The position numbers were made by a program, and so were the translations under genes. This document shows positions 27,922 to 37,000 of a DNA stretch of 64,000 nt, piece after piece (positions within the stretch are counted from its first letter, which is position 1; each line of letters opens with the position of its first letter). This DNA is from Marinobacter zhanjiangensis (GTDB lineage Bacteria > Pseudomonadota > Gammaproteobacteria > Pseudomonadales > Oleiphilaceae): contig NZ_BMXV01000009.1 of NCBI RefSeq assembly GCF_014651935.1, forward strand, positions 116,823 through 180,822, read 5' to 3'. The notes below the pieces were generated by a model that saw only the letters and a list, made by a program, of their open reading frames with translations, ran no database searches and was not told the DNA's origin.

Positions 27922-29649
27922 TCAGTCCGCAAGGCTCAGCGCCTCATCAAGGGACGCCGCAAACCGGCTGACCCCGGGCACCGGCTGAACCCCCGCCCGG
28001 GCCAGCGTTTTCAATGGCTGGAACTGCAGATCGGCGATGATCACCCGGGAGCCATTGCGCCGGCACGTCTCCACCAGCTTGTTGAGCGCGGCCAGTCCGC
28101 CGGCATCCAGTACGGTTACGCCATCCATATAGAGAATGAATCCGGGGGCCCGGGCGGACAGTTCGGCCAGTTCCCCGAAGACCCGGTCGGCGGCGGCAAA
28201 AAACAGCGGGCCATTGATCTTGAATACCCGCCACCCGTCCGGCAATGCCTGTTGCTGCAACCGGGTACTGTCGGTGATATCCGTCACCCGCGTCATGCGG
28301 GCCATGTCCCGCATGAACAACACGGCGGCCAGAAGGATGCCGGTGGTGATGGCAATCACCATATCGAGGATCACGGTCAGGGAGAAGCAGGTCAGAAAAA
28401 CCAGCATGTCGCCCCTGGGGGCGGTTTTCAGCAGGTGAACCGCCTTGGGTGCCTCGCTCATGTTCCAGGCCACCATGATCAGCAGCGCGGCCATGGCAGC
28501 CATGGGCAACCACGCCAGTAATGGCGCCAGCGCCACCAGGCCCAGCAGAACCACGCCGGCATGGATCATCGCGGCAACCGGCGACTCCGCCCCGGCCCGG
28601 TAGTTGGCCGCCGACCGGGCAATCGCGGCAGTGGCGGTGATACCCCCGAAAAGCGGCGCCAGCACGTTGCCGATGCCCTGCCCCATCAGTTCACTATTGG
28701 CGCTGTGACGCCTGCCCGTCATGCCGTCCAGCACCACCGCACACAGCAGCGACTCGATGGCGCCGAGCATGGCAATGGCAAAGGCCGCGGGCAGCAGCTC
28801 CGTGACCATGGACCAGCTGATCCCCAGTGGCGCGCCATCGGCACCCGGCTGCAGCCAGGGCCACTCGAAGCCGGGCAGGAACGGCGGGATGCCCGCCCCC
28901 GTAGTGCCATCCGGCAACAGATAACTGAAACGCGAACCGATGGTATCAATACCGGCACCCCCCAGGTTCAGCCACCAGGCCAGCACCGTGCCCAGCACGA
29001 CCGCCGGCAGATGCGGCGGCACGGGGGTCCTCAAACGTGGCCACAACAGCATCACCGCCAGGGTGCAACCGGCCACTGCCGCACTGGGACCATGGAAGGA
29101 GCCCAGCGCCCCCCAGAGAGACGCCAGCTTGTCCCAGTAGTGCTCCGGCATGTCGGCGATGGACAGACCCAGCAGATCCTTCACCTGCAGGGTGGCGATG
29201 ACTACGGCGATACCGCCGGTAAACCCCAGGGTGACCGATTCCGGAATATACTCAATGAAGCGGCCAAGTCGCATCAGCGCCATCAGCATCAGCAGCAGGC
29301 CGGACATCAGCGTAGCCAGCAGCAAACCACCGAGCCCGTATTCCTGTGCAATGGGGTAAAGAATAACCACGAAGGCCGCCGTAGGCCCGGAAATGCTGAA
29401 CCGGCTACCACCGGTAAGCGCGATCACGAAACCGGCAATGATGGCGGTATACAGGCCATACTGGGGGGCGACGCCACTGGCGATGGCCAGCGCCATAGCC
29501 AGGGGGATGGCGATGATGCCCACCGTAACCCCTGCCATCAGGTCCCTGAACAGCCGGGCGCGTGTATAGCGCTCCTCCAGACAGGCTTCGCGAAAGGCAT
29601 GGCCAATTCGCAGGGAAAACAGATGGGCACGATGAGGCATGGCAGGCAT
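27922..29649 (-). CDS. SulP-family anion transporter with STAS domain
   Basis: A 575-residue inner-membrane transporter. The SulP signature region is near residue 40 (LMAGVTVGIIAIPLAMALA ... FSISGPTAAF), followed by about 10-12 membrane spans to residue 430. A cytoplasmic STAS domain closes the protein (ILYMDGVTVLDAGGLAALNK). Relatives carry sulfate, bicarbonate or C4-dicarboxylates; none can be chosen from sequence alone. A second ATG at 29640 (MPHRAHL) is equally possible as start. It is divergent from the ribbon-helix-helix gene. Confidence 0.9.
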   Translation of the reverse strand: MPAMPHRAHLFSLRIGHAFREACLEERYTRARLFRDLMAGVTVGIIAIPLAMALAIASGVAPQYGLYTAIIAGFVIALTGGSRFSISGPTAAFVVILYPIAQEYGLGGLLLATLMSGLLLMLMALMRLGRFIEYIPESVTLGFTGGIAVVIATLQVKDLLGLSIADMPEHYWDKLASLWGALGSFHGPSAAVAGCTLAVMLLWPRLRTPVPPHLPAVVLGTVLAWWLNLGGAGIDTIGSRFSYLLPDGTTGAGIPPFLPGFEWPWLQPGADGAPLGISWSMVTELLPAAFAIAMLGAIESLLCAVVLDGMTGRRHSANSELMGQGIGNVLAPLFGGITATAAIARSAANYRAGAESPVAAMIHAGVVLLGLVALAPLLAWLPMAAMAALLIMVAWNMSEAPKAVHLLKTAPRGDMLVFLTCFSLTVILDMVIAITTGILLAAVLFMRDMARMTRVTDITDSTRLQQQALPDGWRVFKINGPLFFAAADRVFGELAELSARAPGFILYMDGVTVLDAGGLAALNKLVETCRRNGSRVIIADLQFQPLKTLARAGVQPVPGVSRFAASLDEALSLAD

Positions 29650-29702
29650 CCTGGGATTGATCCGTAGGAATGGTCATTATATGCTCACCCTTACCACATT
29701 CA

Positions 29703-29721
29703 ATGTTAACCTGATTAACAT
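29703..29721. promoter_or_regulatory. Palindromic operator candidate
   Basis: ATGTTAA-CCTGA-TTAACAT is a perfect 7-base inverted repeat in the gap between the divergent SulP and ribbon-helix-helix genes, 25 bases before the latter's start. It is a natural site for autoregulation by that protein. Confidence 0.55.
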
Positions 29722-29746
29722 ACTTGGCCACACGGAGCGAAAGACC

Positions 29747-29944
29747 ATGTCCCAGGAGCAGCGGACCGCGCGACTCACCCTGCTGATCGACCCGGACAAG
29801 AAGAAAGCCTTCGAAGCCCTGTGCCGGGAAGAGGACGTCACCCCTTCCCAGAAGGTGCGGCAGTTCATCCGCGACTATGTCGAGGCCAGGCTCGGGCCTG
29901 ACTGGAAAGAAAATCTTGATGGCCGGGCCCCGGACAACAGCTGA
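29747..29944 (+). CDS. Small ribbon-helix-helix (CopG-like) protein
   Basis: A 65-residue protein whose residues 6-48 (RTARLTLLIDPDKKKAFEAL ... SQKVRQFIRDYVEARL) form one beta strand followed by two helices, the fold of CopG/Arc-type DNA-binding dimers. The ATG at 29747 has GGAG nine bases upstream; an in-frame ATG at 29639 would run into the SulP gene. The ChaN lipoprotein gene begins 19 bases after the stop, so the two are probably one operon. No toxin gene is adjacent, so a plain autoregulator is more likely than an antitoxin. Confidence 0.75.
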   Translation: MSQEQRTARLTLLIDPDKKKAFEALCREEDVTPSQKVRQFIRDYVEARLGPDWKENLDGRAPDNS

Positions 29945-29963
29945 CCCGAAGGAGCTTGCTCAG

Positions 29964-30971
29964 ATGCCTTCACCACACGCGTACTTTTATTTGCCGGGGC
30001 TGCTTGCCGCGGCACTGCTCTCCGGTTGCGCCGGCCTGCAGACCGAAGCCCGCGAGGCACCGGCCACACTGTATGAGTCGGTGGCCTTCAACGCAGAGTC
30101 GGGCCAGCCGGTAACCATCCCGGCGATGGCACAGCAGCTCACCGGGGCAGACGTGATCGTGGTGGGCGAGTACCACGGCCATCAGGCCGCGCACCTGTTG
30201 CAGTCGAACCTGCAGGCTGCCCTGCATCACCAGCATCCGAAGCAGGTACTGGCACTGGAGCCCTTCGACCTGGACCATCAGAACGTGATTGACGCTTACC
30301 TTGCGGAAGAACTGGGTGAAGAGGAACTGATCGAGGATGCCGGCGCCTGGAACAACTACAAGGCCTCCTATCGTCCGCTGATGGAGTTCGCCCGGCGCCA
30401 GCAATTGCCGGTCATTGCGGCCAACGCGCCCGCCGACACTGTCCGCTGCGTTGGTCGCCAGGGCCCGGATTACCTGGCTTCACTGCCACCGGCCAGACGC
30501 ACCCTGCTGCCGGAGGAACCCTGGCCGGACATACCCGGTTACCGCAGCAAGTTCCTCAACACCATGGGTGGCAACAGCCACGGCCAGGCGCCGGACGCCA
30601 GCCGTGAGCGCCTGGACAACGCCTACCGGGCCCAGCTGTTGCGTGACAGCACCATGGCCGACCGGATCATTCAGGCACGGCAGCGCTACCCGGACCATCA
30701 GGTGCTGATGATTACCGGCACCTTTCACAGCGAGCAGCGACTGGGCCTGGTAGGCGTACTGGAACAGCGGCGGCCAGACCTGAGGGTGGCCGTTATCAGC
30801 CCGGTGGTGTTGGAGGATGACGGGGCGGACCTGAAGCCGGGTGAGCACGCGGCGAAGGGGAATTATCTCTATTTCGTCCTGCCTCTGCCGGAGCAGTACC
30901 AGGACGAAGACCGCCGCAATGCGGCCATGAAGAAACAGTTCAGCCAGGCTCGCGGGCCGGACTGCCAATAA
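29964..30971 (+). CDS. ChaN-family lipoprotein
   Basis: A 335-residue lipoprotein with signal sequence and lipobox LLSGCAGL. The ChaN/Tiki-type domain shows GADVIVVGEYHGHQAAH near residue 70 and ITGTFHSEQRLG near residue 255, the histidine/glutamate-bearing motifs of the family. ChaN of Campylobacter binds haem and is linked to iron uptake; related proteins are metalloproteases, so function here is not certain. The ATG at 29964 has AAGGAG upstream. It is convergent with the GH84 gene, the two stops being seven bases apart. Confidence 0.82.
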   Translation: MPSPHAYFYLPGLLAAALLSGCAGLQTEAREAPATLYESVAFNAESGQPVTIPAMAQQLTGADVIVVGEYHGHQAAHLLQSNLQAALHHQHPKQVLALEPFDLDHQNVIDAYLAEELGEEELIEDAGAWNNYKASYRPLMEFARRQQLPVIAANAPADTVRCVGRQGPDYLASLPPARRTLLPEEPWPDIPGYRSKFLNTMGGNSHGQAPDASRERLDNAYRAQLLRDSTMADRIIQARQRYPDHQVLMITGTFHSEQRLGLVGVLEQRRPDLRVAVISPVVLEDDGADLKPGEHAAKGNYLYFVLPLPEQYQDEDRRNAAMKKQFSQARGPDCQ

Positions 30972-30978
30972 GGGCGAC

Positions 30979-32046
30979 TTACTGGGTCTGAACCATTTCG
31001 TCGGTTACCTGATAACCGCCGTCCAGCCACGTCAGTATTTCCTGTGCCGCCGGATGGCCGGACGAACCATAGCGCTCCCGCAGGCGGCTCTGCTGCTGGT
31101 CACTGAGCCTGCCCAGTCCGGTATCCTGCAGCACCAGCAGATCCTGCTGTAGCATGTCGGCCAGCTCTTCACCGGCCACCTGCTGCGCCGCCACCCGGAA
31201 TGCCTCGCCATAGCAATAGTCGTCACCCTGCTGATAACTCTGCGCCAGGGTCAGGCCCGGAATGGCGGTCAGGGTGGGTTGCAGGGCCGGGTTGATGGCA
31301 TGGCCGCTGATCAGCCCGGCATTGGCGGCGGGCCGCCCGGTAAACCCCCGCAGATGCAGGTGCCTCGACATGCGCTCGCCATCGTTAACCGGGTAGTTGT
31401 CCCATAACAGCGGCTTGCGGCCCAGCTGGCCGGCCACCCGGCGCAGATGCCCCGGGGAGATTTCCCGCGAGCACACCTCCTCACCGGTCCAGAACACATC
31501 CACCGACGGATCCAGCGCCTTGCCCAGTTCCTCCAGATAGCCCGGGGGCCGCTGCCCGAATACCCGATCCAGCACCGGGTCATCCGAGTAATAGGACGGG
31601 CACACCGCCAACTGCCGGAAACCGGTACGCTGACGGATCCAGTCGATGATTTCTCCCTGACGGGCAGCGAGATCGGGGGTGTCAGACTTCATATCGTCAA
31701 ACAGCACGGCAAGACGGCGGACACCCACCGACTCGAAGAAATCAAGCTTCCGGGCCAATGCCCGGCGGGCGGCGTCGTCGAAGTGGTTGAACACCTCCCA
31801 GGGGCTGAGGCCGATGCCGAACTCCACACCACGATCGTCGCACCAGCGGGCGAACCGGGCAATGTCTGCGGCGGCTTCCGGGGGATGGGGTTTCTGCCAG
31901 GCCCGGCGCAGAAACCGGTCCGCCTTGGGCGCATACCAGTAGAAGCCATAACCATGGGGCTGCAACACCTCCATCAGGGCGCGCCGGTCGGCCCATTGCC
32001 ACATGGGCCCATAGAATCCCTCGATTATCCCCAGCGGCGGAATCAT
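30979..32046 (-). CDS. GH84-like beta-N-acetylglucosaminidase (O-GlcNAcase domain)
   Basis: A 355-residue protein consisting of little more than the GH84 catalytic barrel. It opens with GIIEGFYGPMWQWADR, then YGFYWYAPKADRFLRRAW, and has the catalytic Asp-Asp pair in LAVLFDDMKSD (about residues 115-125), followed by WDNYPVND. GH84 enzymes remove beta-linked GlcNAc, including O-GlcNAc from proteins, by substrate-assisted catalysis. No signal peptide or carbohydrate-binding module is present, so it should act in the cytoplasm, which is unusual for bacterial members. Substrate is unknown. Confidence 0.82.
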   Translation of the reverse strand: MIPPLGIIEGFYGPMWQWADRRALMEVLQPHGYGFYWYAPKADRFLRRAWQKPHPPEAAADIARFARWCDDRGVEFGIGLSPWEVFNHFDDAARRALARKLDFFESVGVRRLAVLFDDMKSDTPDLAARQGEIIDWIRQRTGFRQLAVCPSYYSDDPVLDRVFGQRPPGYLEELGKALDPSVDVFWTGEEVCSREISPGHLRRVAGQLGRKPLLWDNYPVNDGERMSRHLHLRGFTGRPAANAGLISGHAINPALQPTLTAIPGLTLAQSYQQGDDYCYGEAFRVAAQQVAGEELADMLQQDLLVLQDTGLGRLSDQQQSRLRERYGSSGHPAAQEILTWLDGGYQVTDEMVQTQ

Positions 32047-32163
32047 AGGCGTGGCAACCCTCGTGCATGATGATGGAAGCGGATGGACGGCATGCCCGGC
32101 CAGCTATCAGGATAGCGACCCGGAACATGCTCCGGCAATGGGGACAGGCGCTTCAGGCCGGTG

Positions 32164-32997
32164 TCATGGCACACCAGACCCCAGCTTTTCCAGGCCCTGC
32201 CGCAGGGTTGCCCGGGACAGCTCACCGGTATGGCTGTCCACCAGCAGCCCGTCAGCATTGTAGAACAGGGTCGTGGGCAGCACGTGGGCACCGGTCATGG
32301 CACCAAGGCGGTTGTTCCGGTCCAGCAGAATGTTATCCAGGTTCAGGTCCTGGGAGCCAATAAACTCGCGGATGGTGCCCGGCCCCTCGCCCACATTGAC
32401 GAACACAAAGTGTATATCGTCCTGCTCGGCCTGAGCTTTCGCCAGCACTGGCATTTCCCGCCGGCAGGGCGGGCACCAGGTGGCCCAGAGGTTGACCACC
32501 ATCGGACCGTCACCCGTTGCCTGGAAGTCACGCAGATTGATTGCACTCTCATCCATGGCTGCCAGCTCCAGGTCAGGAACTGGCCGGGCTTCGTTGTCCA
32601 TCAACAGAATCAGACCACTGAGTACCCCCCAGACCAGAACCGCCGACAACACCGCCGCTGATAGCGGCCGCCTCAGGGCGCTACTTCGCCAACTGCGCCA
32701 GCACAACCAGAGCAGCGCGGCGACCACCCCGGCGGTCACATCGAAACCGCCATCACGGATATCGATCATCGCGAGAAAGCTGTCATAGCTCTCGTTGTAG
32801 CGAAGCACAAAGACCACCCTGGCTGCGACGAAAGCCACCATAATCAGGGAGAACAGGGCATCACTGACCACCACCCGGTACCGGCGACCCAGAAGCGCCC
32901 CCACCAGCAGGGCCACCATCAGTGCGAACACCATCAATAGCTGGGCAAGGGTAAACCCAAGGGGCCCCAGGGAGATGGTCTGGGAGAGAGTGGACAT
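32164..32997 (-). CDS. Membrane-anchored TlpA-like thiol-disulfide protein
   Basis: A 277-residue protein. Residues 1-130 hold about four membrane spans (LAQLLMVFALMVALLVGALL, DALFSLIMVAFVAARVVFVL) recalling the first spans of prolipoprotein diacylglyceryl transferase. Residues 140-275 form a thioredoxin-like domain with the redox motif WCPPC in NLWATWCPPCRREMPVL and the cis-proline in VLPTTLF. It probably reduces disulfides on the periplasmic side, as TlpA/ResA proteins do in cytochrome c maturation. The partner is unknown; it stands alone. Confidence 0.82.
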   Translation of the reverse strand: MSTLSQTISLGPLGFTLAQLLMVFALMVALLVGALLGRRYRVVVSDALFSLIMVAFVAARVVFVLRYNESYDSFLAMIDIRDGGFDVTAGVVAALLWLCWRSWRSSALRRPLSAAVLSAVLVWGVLSGLILLMDNEARPVPDLELAAMDESAINLRDFQATGDGPMVVNLWATWCPPCRREMPVLAKAQAEQDDIHFVFVNVGEGPGTIREFIGSQDLNLDNILLDRNNRLGAMTGAHVLPTTLFYNADGLLVDSHTGELSRATLRQGLEKLGSGVP

Positions 32998-33301
32998 ATA
33001 CGCGCCTCGAGGTTTTTGAACAGGCAGAAAAGCAGCTCACAAGCCTGCTCTGACCGCAGTGCAGAGGCAGAGTTCCGGTCAGGGCAACATCGGTGGTCGC
33101 GAGCCCGTCGCAACGGGTTGTCAGCGAACAGGCCTTCAGGACAGTAGCCTGATTCACGAAATCCGGCCACTTACGTTATCCTTGGGCTTGCACCACGTGG
33201 CAATCAGCCATAGTCGAGAGCACCGGCCTCTTTTATGGCACAGTACCATGAGCCATCGGATGCCCCGATACTCAATTCTACCGGAGCGGACCTGACCTGC
33301 C
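32998..33301. other. Intergenic gap without recognised features
   Basis: About 300 bases between the divergent TlpA-like and MgtC-like genes. It should contain both promoters, but I see no convincing -35/-10 pair, palindrome or small gene in it. Confidence 0.5.
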
Positions 33302-34594
33302 GTGGATGACATCGCAAGCTCTTTCCTGGAAAACAATGAGGTCGCCATTCAGCTGGCGGTGGCACTGTTACTCGGCGCCCTGATCGGCCTGGAGCGTGGC
33401 TGGGAGGCCCGGCACAAGGAGGCCGGTGAGCGCATCGCCGGCATCCGCACCCATGCCCTGACAGGTCTGCTCGGGGCCATTGCCGCGCTGCTGAGCCAGA
33501 CCCTGACCTTCTGGGTATTCCCGGTGGTGTTTCTGGGGCTGATCGGCGTCACCCTGGTGTCCTACCACGCCAGAACCGCAGAAACCCGGAACTACAGCAT
33601 CACCGGTATTATCGGACTGCTGCTGACCTTCTGTTTCGGCACCATGGTGATTGCGGTCGACATGGCACTGGCGGCCGCATCGGCCGTCATCACCGCTCTG
33701 ATCCTGGACAACAAGGCGGAAATCCACGGCGCTCTTAACCGGCTCAAGTCCCATGAACTGGACGCCGCCCTGAAACTGCTGCTGATCACCGTGGTCATGT
33801 TGCCACTATTGCCGAATCAGGGCATGGGCCCCGGGGACGTACTCAACCCCTACCAGATCTGGTGGATGGTGGTACTGATTGCCTCGATCTCGTTCGTCGG
33901 CTATTTCGCCATCCGTGTCGGTGGCGCCGAAAAGGGCATTCTCTTTACCAGCCTGTTTGCCGGTCTGAGTTCGTCCACAGCCCTGACCCTGCACTTTTCC
34001 AGGCAGTCACGTCAGGCGGGAATGCTGACGCCCATGTACGCCGCCGGCATACTGATCGCCTGCGGCACCATGTTCCCCCGCATCCTGATCTATGGCGCCA
34101 TCATCAACCGGGCGCTGCTGCCCGCGCTGGTCTGGCCGGTAACAACCATGGCGGTAGTCCTTTACCTGGGCGCCGGCCTGATCTGGTTGCGCAACCGCAG
34201 GGACATCCGCGTGGAACAACCCGAACTGAGCCAGAACCCACTGGATCTCAAGTCCGCGCTGGTATTCGGCATCCTGCTGACCGTCATCCTGGTACTGGGT
34301 GAGTGGCTGCAACAGTGGCTGGGGGACCTGGGGATCTATGTCCTTGCCGCCACCTCCGGCATTACCGACGTCGACGCCATCACCCTGTCCCTTACCCGAA
34401 TGTCCGTGGATGACATTGGTGCCGGCACCGCGGTGCTGGGCATCGTTATTGCGGCCTCGGTCAATAACCTGGTGAAGTCCACCATGGCGGCCACAATCGG
34501 CACCCGTCACCTGGGTCTGCTGGTAGGCGTCCCCATGGCGCTGTCGCTGGCTGTCGGGCTGGCGGTCGCCTGGGCCGTCAATCTGGGCGGGTAG
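33302..34594 (+). CDS. MgtC/SapB plus DUF4010 membrane protein
   Basis: A 430-residue integral membrane protein. The N-terminal 140 residues match the MgtC/SapB family (LLLGALIGLERGWEAR ... AGIRTHALTGLLGAIAALLS), known for intramacrophage survival and low-magnesium adaptation. The remainder is a DUF4010-type domain of eight or so spans (FAGLSSSTALTLHFSRQS, ATSGITDVDAITLSL). This fused form is common in environmental bacteria and its role is not established. The start is GTG at 33302 with GGAGCGGA upstream. Confidence 0.85.
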   Translation: MDDIASSFLENNEVAIQLAVALLLGALIGLERGWEARHKEAGERIAGIRTHALTGLLGAIAALLSQTLTFWVFPVVFLGLIGVTLVSYHARTAETRNYSITGIIGLLLTFCFGTMVIAVDMALAAASAVITALILDNKAEIHGALNRLKSHELDAALKLLLITVVMLPLLPNQGMGPGDVLNPYQIWWMVVLIASISFVGYFAIRVGGAEKGILFTSLFAGLSSSTALTLHFSRQSRQAGMLTPMYAAGILIACGTMFPRILIYGAIINRALLPALVWPVTTMAVVLYLGAGLIWLRNRRDIRVEQPELSQNPLDLKSALVFGILLTVILVLGEWLQQWLGDLGIYVLAATSGITDVDAITLSLTRMSVDDIGAGTAVLGIVIAASVNNLVKSTMAATIGTRHLGLLVGVPMALSLAVGLAVAWAVNLGG

Positions 34595-34773
34595 ACGAAC
34601 GCCATCCCGGAGAACAGGTGACAAATGGCGTTCATTTTCTATACTGTTCAGGTGAGCGATTGCTGACAGGGATCACCCTGAACATGGCCATGATCCGACC
34701 GAATCAATAACAACAAATACCGGAGCGCATACGATGCCGCCATTTCGCCCTGCGTGGACAGGATCCATCTGAG

Positions 34774-35943
34774 ATGGACTACTACGACCTGATCATCGTC
34801 GGTGGCGGGCCGGCTGGCTCAACCCTGGCCTGGGCCCTTCAGCATACCGGCAAACGCATTCTGCTGATCGACAAGGCCCGCTTTCCCAGGGACAAGAGCT
34901 GCGCAGGCTGGGTAACCCCGGCGGTCTTCGATGCGCTCCAGATCACACCCGGCGACTACGGCAGGGACCACCTGCTGGAACCCATCCGCGGTTTCCGAAT
35001 TGGCCTGATCGGTCATCGCGCCGTGGAGAATGACCACGGCGAGAATGTCAGTTACGGAGTACGCCGGGCGGAATTCGACCACTACCTTCTCAGCCGGGCC
35101 GATACTGACCAGGCACTGGACACCACCATCGACTCTATCCACCAGGCCCATGGCAACTGGGTGATCAATGATTGCTGGGAAACGCCCCTGCTGATCGGGG
35201 CCGGGGGGCATGCCTGTCCGGTAGCGCAATACCTCGGCGCCGGGCCGGACAGCCACGAAACGGTGGTGAGCGCCCGGGAAATGGAGTTCGAGATGACCCC
35301 GCAGCAGGCCCGGGCCTGCAATGCCCGTGGCGATCGGCCGGAGCTCTGGTTCTGCGGGGATCTCAAGGGGTACGCCTGGATCTTCCGCAAGGGCAGCCAT
35401 CTGAATGTGGGCCTGGGCAGGGAAGATGCCCGCAGCCTGCCCCGTCACCTGGACCGCTTCGTGTCCCACATGCAGTCGCAGGGGCGCATTCCCCCGGACC
35501 TGCCCGACGAATTCAAGGATCACGCCTACCTGCTCTATGATCACGCCGAAAGGCCCCTGGTGGACGACGGCGTCATGCTCATCGGGGACGCCGCCGGCCT
35601 CGCGTTCAACCAGAGTGGTGAAGGTATCCGGCCGGCCGTGGAGTCGGCACTGATGGCGGCCAACGTCATTCGCTCCGAGCCCGACCTCTCTGCCCGCAGC
35701 CTGCAGCCTTATGGCGAGGCCATTGCACGGCGTTTCGGAACCCGCTCACTGCATGGCGATGGGCCGGTACAGGTACCGGACTGGGTAAAAATGCCCCTGG
35801 CCGCCAGCCTGATGAAATCCCACTGGTTTACCCGCCGGGTGGTCGCCGAACGCTGGTTCCTGCACCAACAGGTACCACCCCTGGACCTGCCAGACCCCAC
35901 CCGCAGAGCCGGGCGGGAAACCGCCTACTGGCGGCCCGCCTGA
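34774..35943 (+). CDS. FAD-dependent oxidoreductase, geranylgeranyl-reductase-like
   Basis: A 389-residue flavoprotein of the group-A FAD monooxygenase/geranylgeranyl reductase superfamily. It shows the dinucleotide motif DLIIVGGGPAGSTLAW at the N-terminus, the conserved KSCAGWVTP loop after the first beta-alpha-beta unit, and GVMLIGDAAGLAFNQSGEGI near residue 275. Related proteins reduce isoprenoid chains of lipids or quinones, or halogenate. No isoprenoid or pigment genes are close, so substrate is open. Confidence 0.82.
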   Translation: MDYYDLIIVGGGPAGSTLAWALQHTGKRILLIDKARFPRDKSCAGWVTPAVFDALQITPGDYGRDHLLEPIRGFRIGLIGHRAVENDHGENVSYGVRRAEFDHYLLSRADTDQALDTTIDSIHQAHGNWVINDCWETPLLIGAGGHACPVAQYLGAGPDSHETVVSAREMEFEMTPQQARACNARGDRPELWFCGDLKGYAWIFRKGSHLNVGLGREDARSLPRHLDRFVSHMQSQGRIPPDLPDEFKDHAYLLYDHAERPLVDDGVMLIGDAAGLAFNQSGEGIRPAVESALMAANVIRSEPDLSARSLQPYGEAIARRFGTRSLHGDGPVQVPDWVKMPLAASLMKSHWFTRRVVAERWFLHQQVPPLDLPDPTRRAGRETAYWRPA

Positions 35944-35947
35944 AATG

Positions 35948-35972
35948 AAAAAGCCGGGCTCAGGGGCCCGGC
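35948..35972 (-). terminator. Terminator of the porin gene
   Basis: On the minus strand GCCGGGC and GCCCGGC pair around a 6-base loop and are followed by TTTTTC. It lies 57 bases beyond the porin stop. Confidence 0.8.
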
Positions 35973-36029
35973 AAAGGTCGTTAACTCAAAACTTACCTTT
36001 CAGTTAAGAAGGTTGGAGCAGCCCAACGA

Positions 36030-36965
36030 TCAGAACTTGACGCGCATACCGGCGAGGTAGCCCATGTCAGTTTGGTCTTCGTCAGTATCTGCAATTTCTG
36101 CAAACAGACGAACGTTCTTGGCAGCCGGGAACTTGTAGGTAACGTTGGCGTACCAACCAGTCACGTCTTCACTGCCATCCACTTCCTGGTTCTGCATGCC
36201 GACGGCAACACCCGTTGTGCTGGTCACATCGAAGGCTGTGACCACGTTGTACAGTGTTGTGTCCGTGCCGTCGTCATCGGAAACGCTGTAATCGGCGGCC
36301 ACAGCGGCGATATCGAAATCGTAACCAGCGCTCACACCGAAGGTATCAACGGAGTCACCATTGATCGGTGTTCTCTGCTGATAGGCACCGGCCAGAGTCA
36401 GACCAGCAACCTCGGTAGCCGCGAACAGATCAATGAATTCATCGCCCTCACTGTCAGTGCCCTCCGCTTCCATCTCATAGGAAGCCGCGACATAGACGTT
36501 GTCCAGATCAACGTCAACACGCAGGGTATCGTCGCCGTCGGTTCCCTGAGCATCGAACTGATCTTCGTCTAATGGCGATTCGATAGCCTCTTCCACGCCG
36601 AATTCGTCACCTGCAAAGTTCTGCTTACCAAAAGAGAATGACGTGACGCCGTATGCTATGCCCACATAGGCCTCTTCCAGCAAATCTTCCTCCCCTGCAT
36701 CGTCCTGGTTAGCGTAATCTTTGAAACCAAAGTCAACGCGGCCAAAAGCGGTCAGGTCATTGTTCAAATCGTAGCTGACGTGGTTTTTTATCTCCAGGTC
36801 GTCAAAATCAACGCCCAGATTCTCATCATCGCCGATATCCTGGCGCATCTGAACCTGTAAATCACCGTTCACCTTGTAGGAAAGGCCATCGTTTTCATAA
36901 ACGGTAGCAGCGCTGGCAGAGCCAGCAGTAGCAGACACAGCAACAGCGAGAAGAAGTTTTTTCAT
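36030..36965 (-). CDS. Outer-membrane porin
   Basis: A 311-residue protein of the Gram-negative porin family. It has a signal peptide (LLLAVAVSATAGSASA), a 16-strand-like pattern beginning LSYKVNGDLQVQMRQD, the turn motif AYVGIAYGVTSFSFGKQ typical of trimeric porins, and a terminal phenylalanine (MRVKF) as outer-membrane sorting signal. It is very acidic (many Asp/Glu loops), as expected in a marine or halotolerant bacterium. It follows the DUF2057 gene by 35 bases and has its own terminator. Its reading frame is less GC-rich than the 5' half of the window. Confidence 0.9.
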   Translation of the reverse strand: MKKLLLAVAVSATAGSASAATVYENDGLSYKVNGDLQVQMRQDIGDDENLGVDFDDLEIKNHVSYDLNNDLTAFGRVDFGFKDYANQDDAGEEDLLEEAYVGIAYGVTSFSFGKQNFAGDEFGVEEAIESPLDEDQFDAQGTDGDDTLRVDVDLDNVYVAASYEMEAEGTDSEGDEFIDLFAATEVAGLTLAGAYQQRTPINGDSVDTFGVSAGYDFDIAAVAADYSVSDDDGTDTTLYNVVTAFDVTSTTGVAVGMQNQEVDGSEDVTGWYANVTYKFPAAKNVRLFAEIADTDEDQTDMGYLAGMRVKF

Positions 36966-37000
36966 TGATTAATACTCCATTGATTGGTACGTCGGTTTAT

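Noticed and set aside
30979..32128. GH84 gene and neighbours as a glycan-utilisation locus
   Set aside because: No other glycosidase, sugar transporter or SusCD-like gene is nearby; the adjacent genes are a ChaN lipoprotein and a TlpA-like protein.
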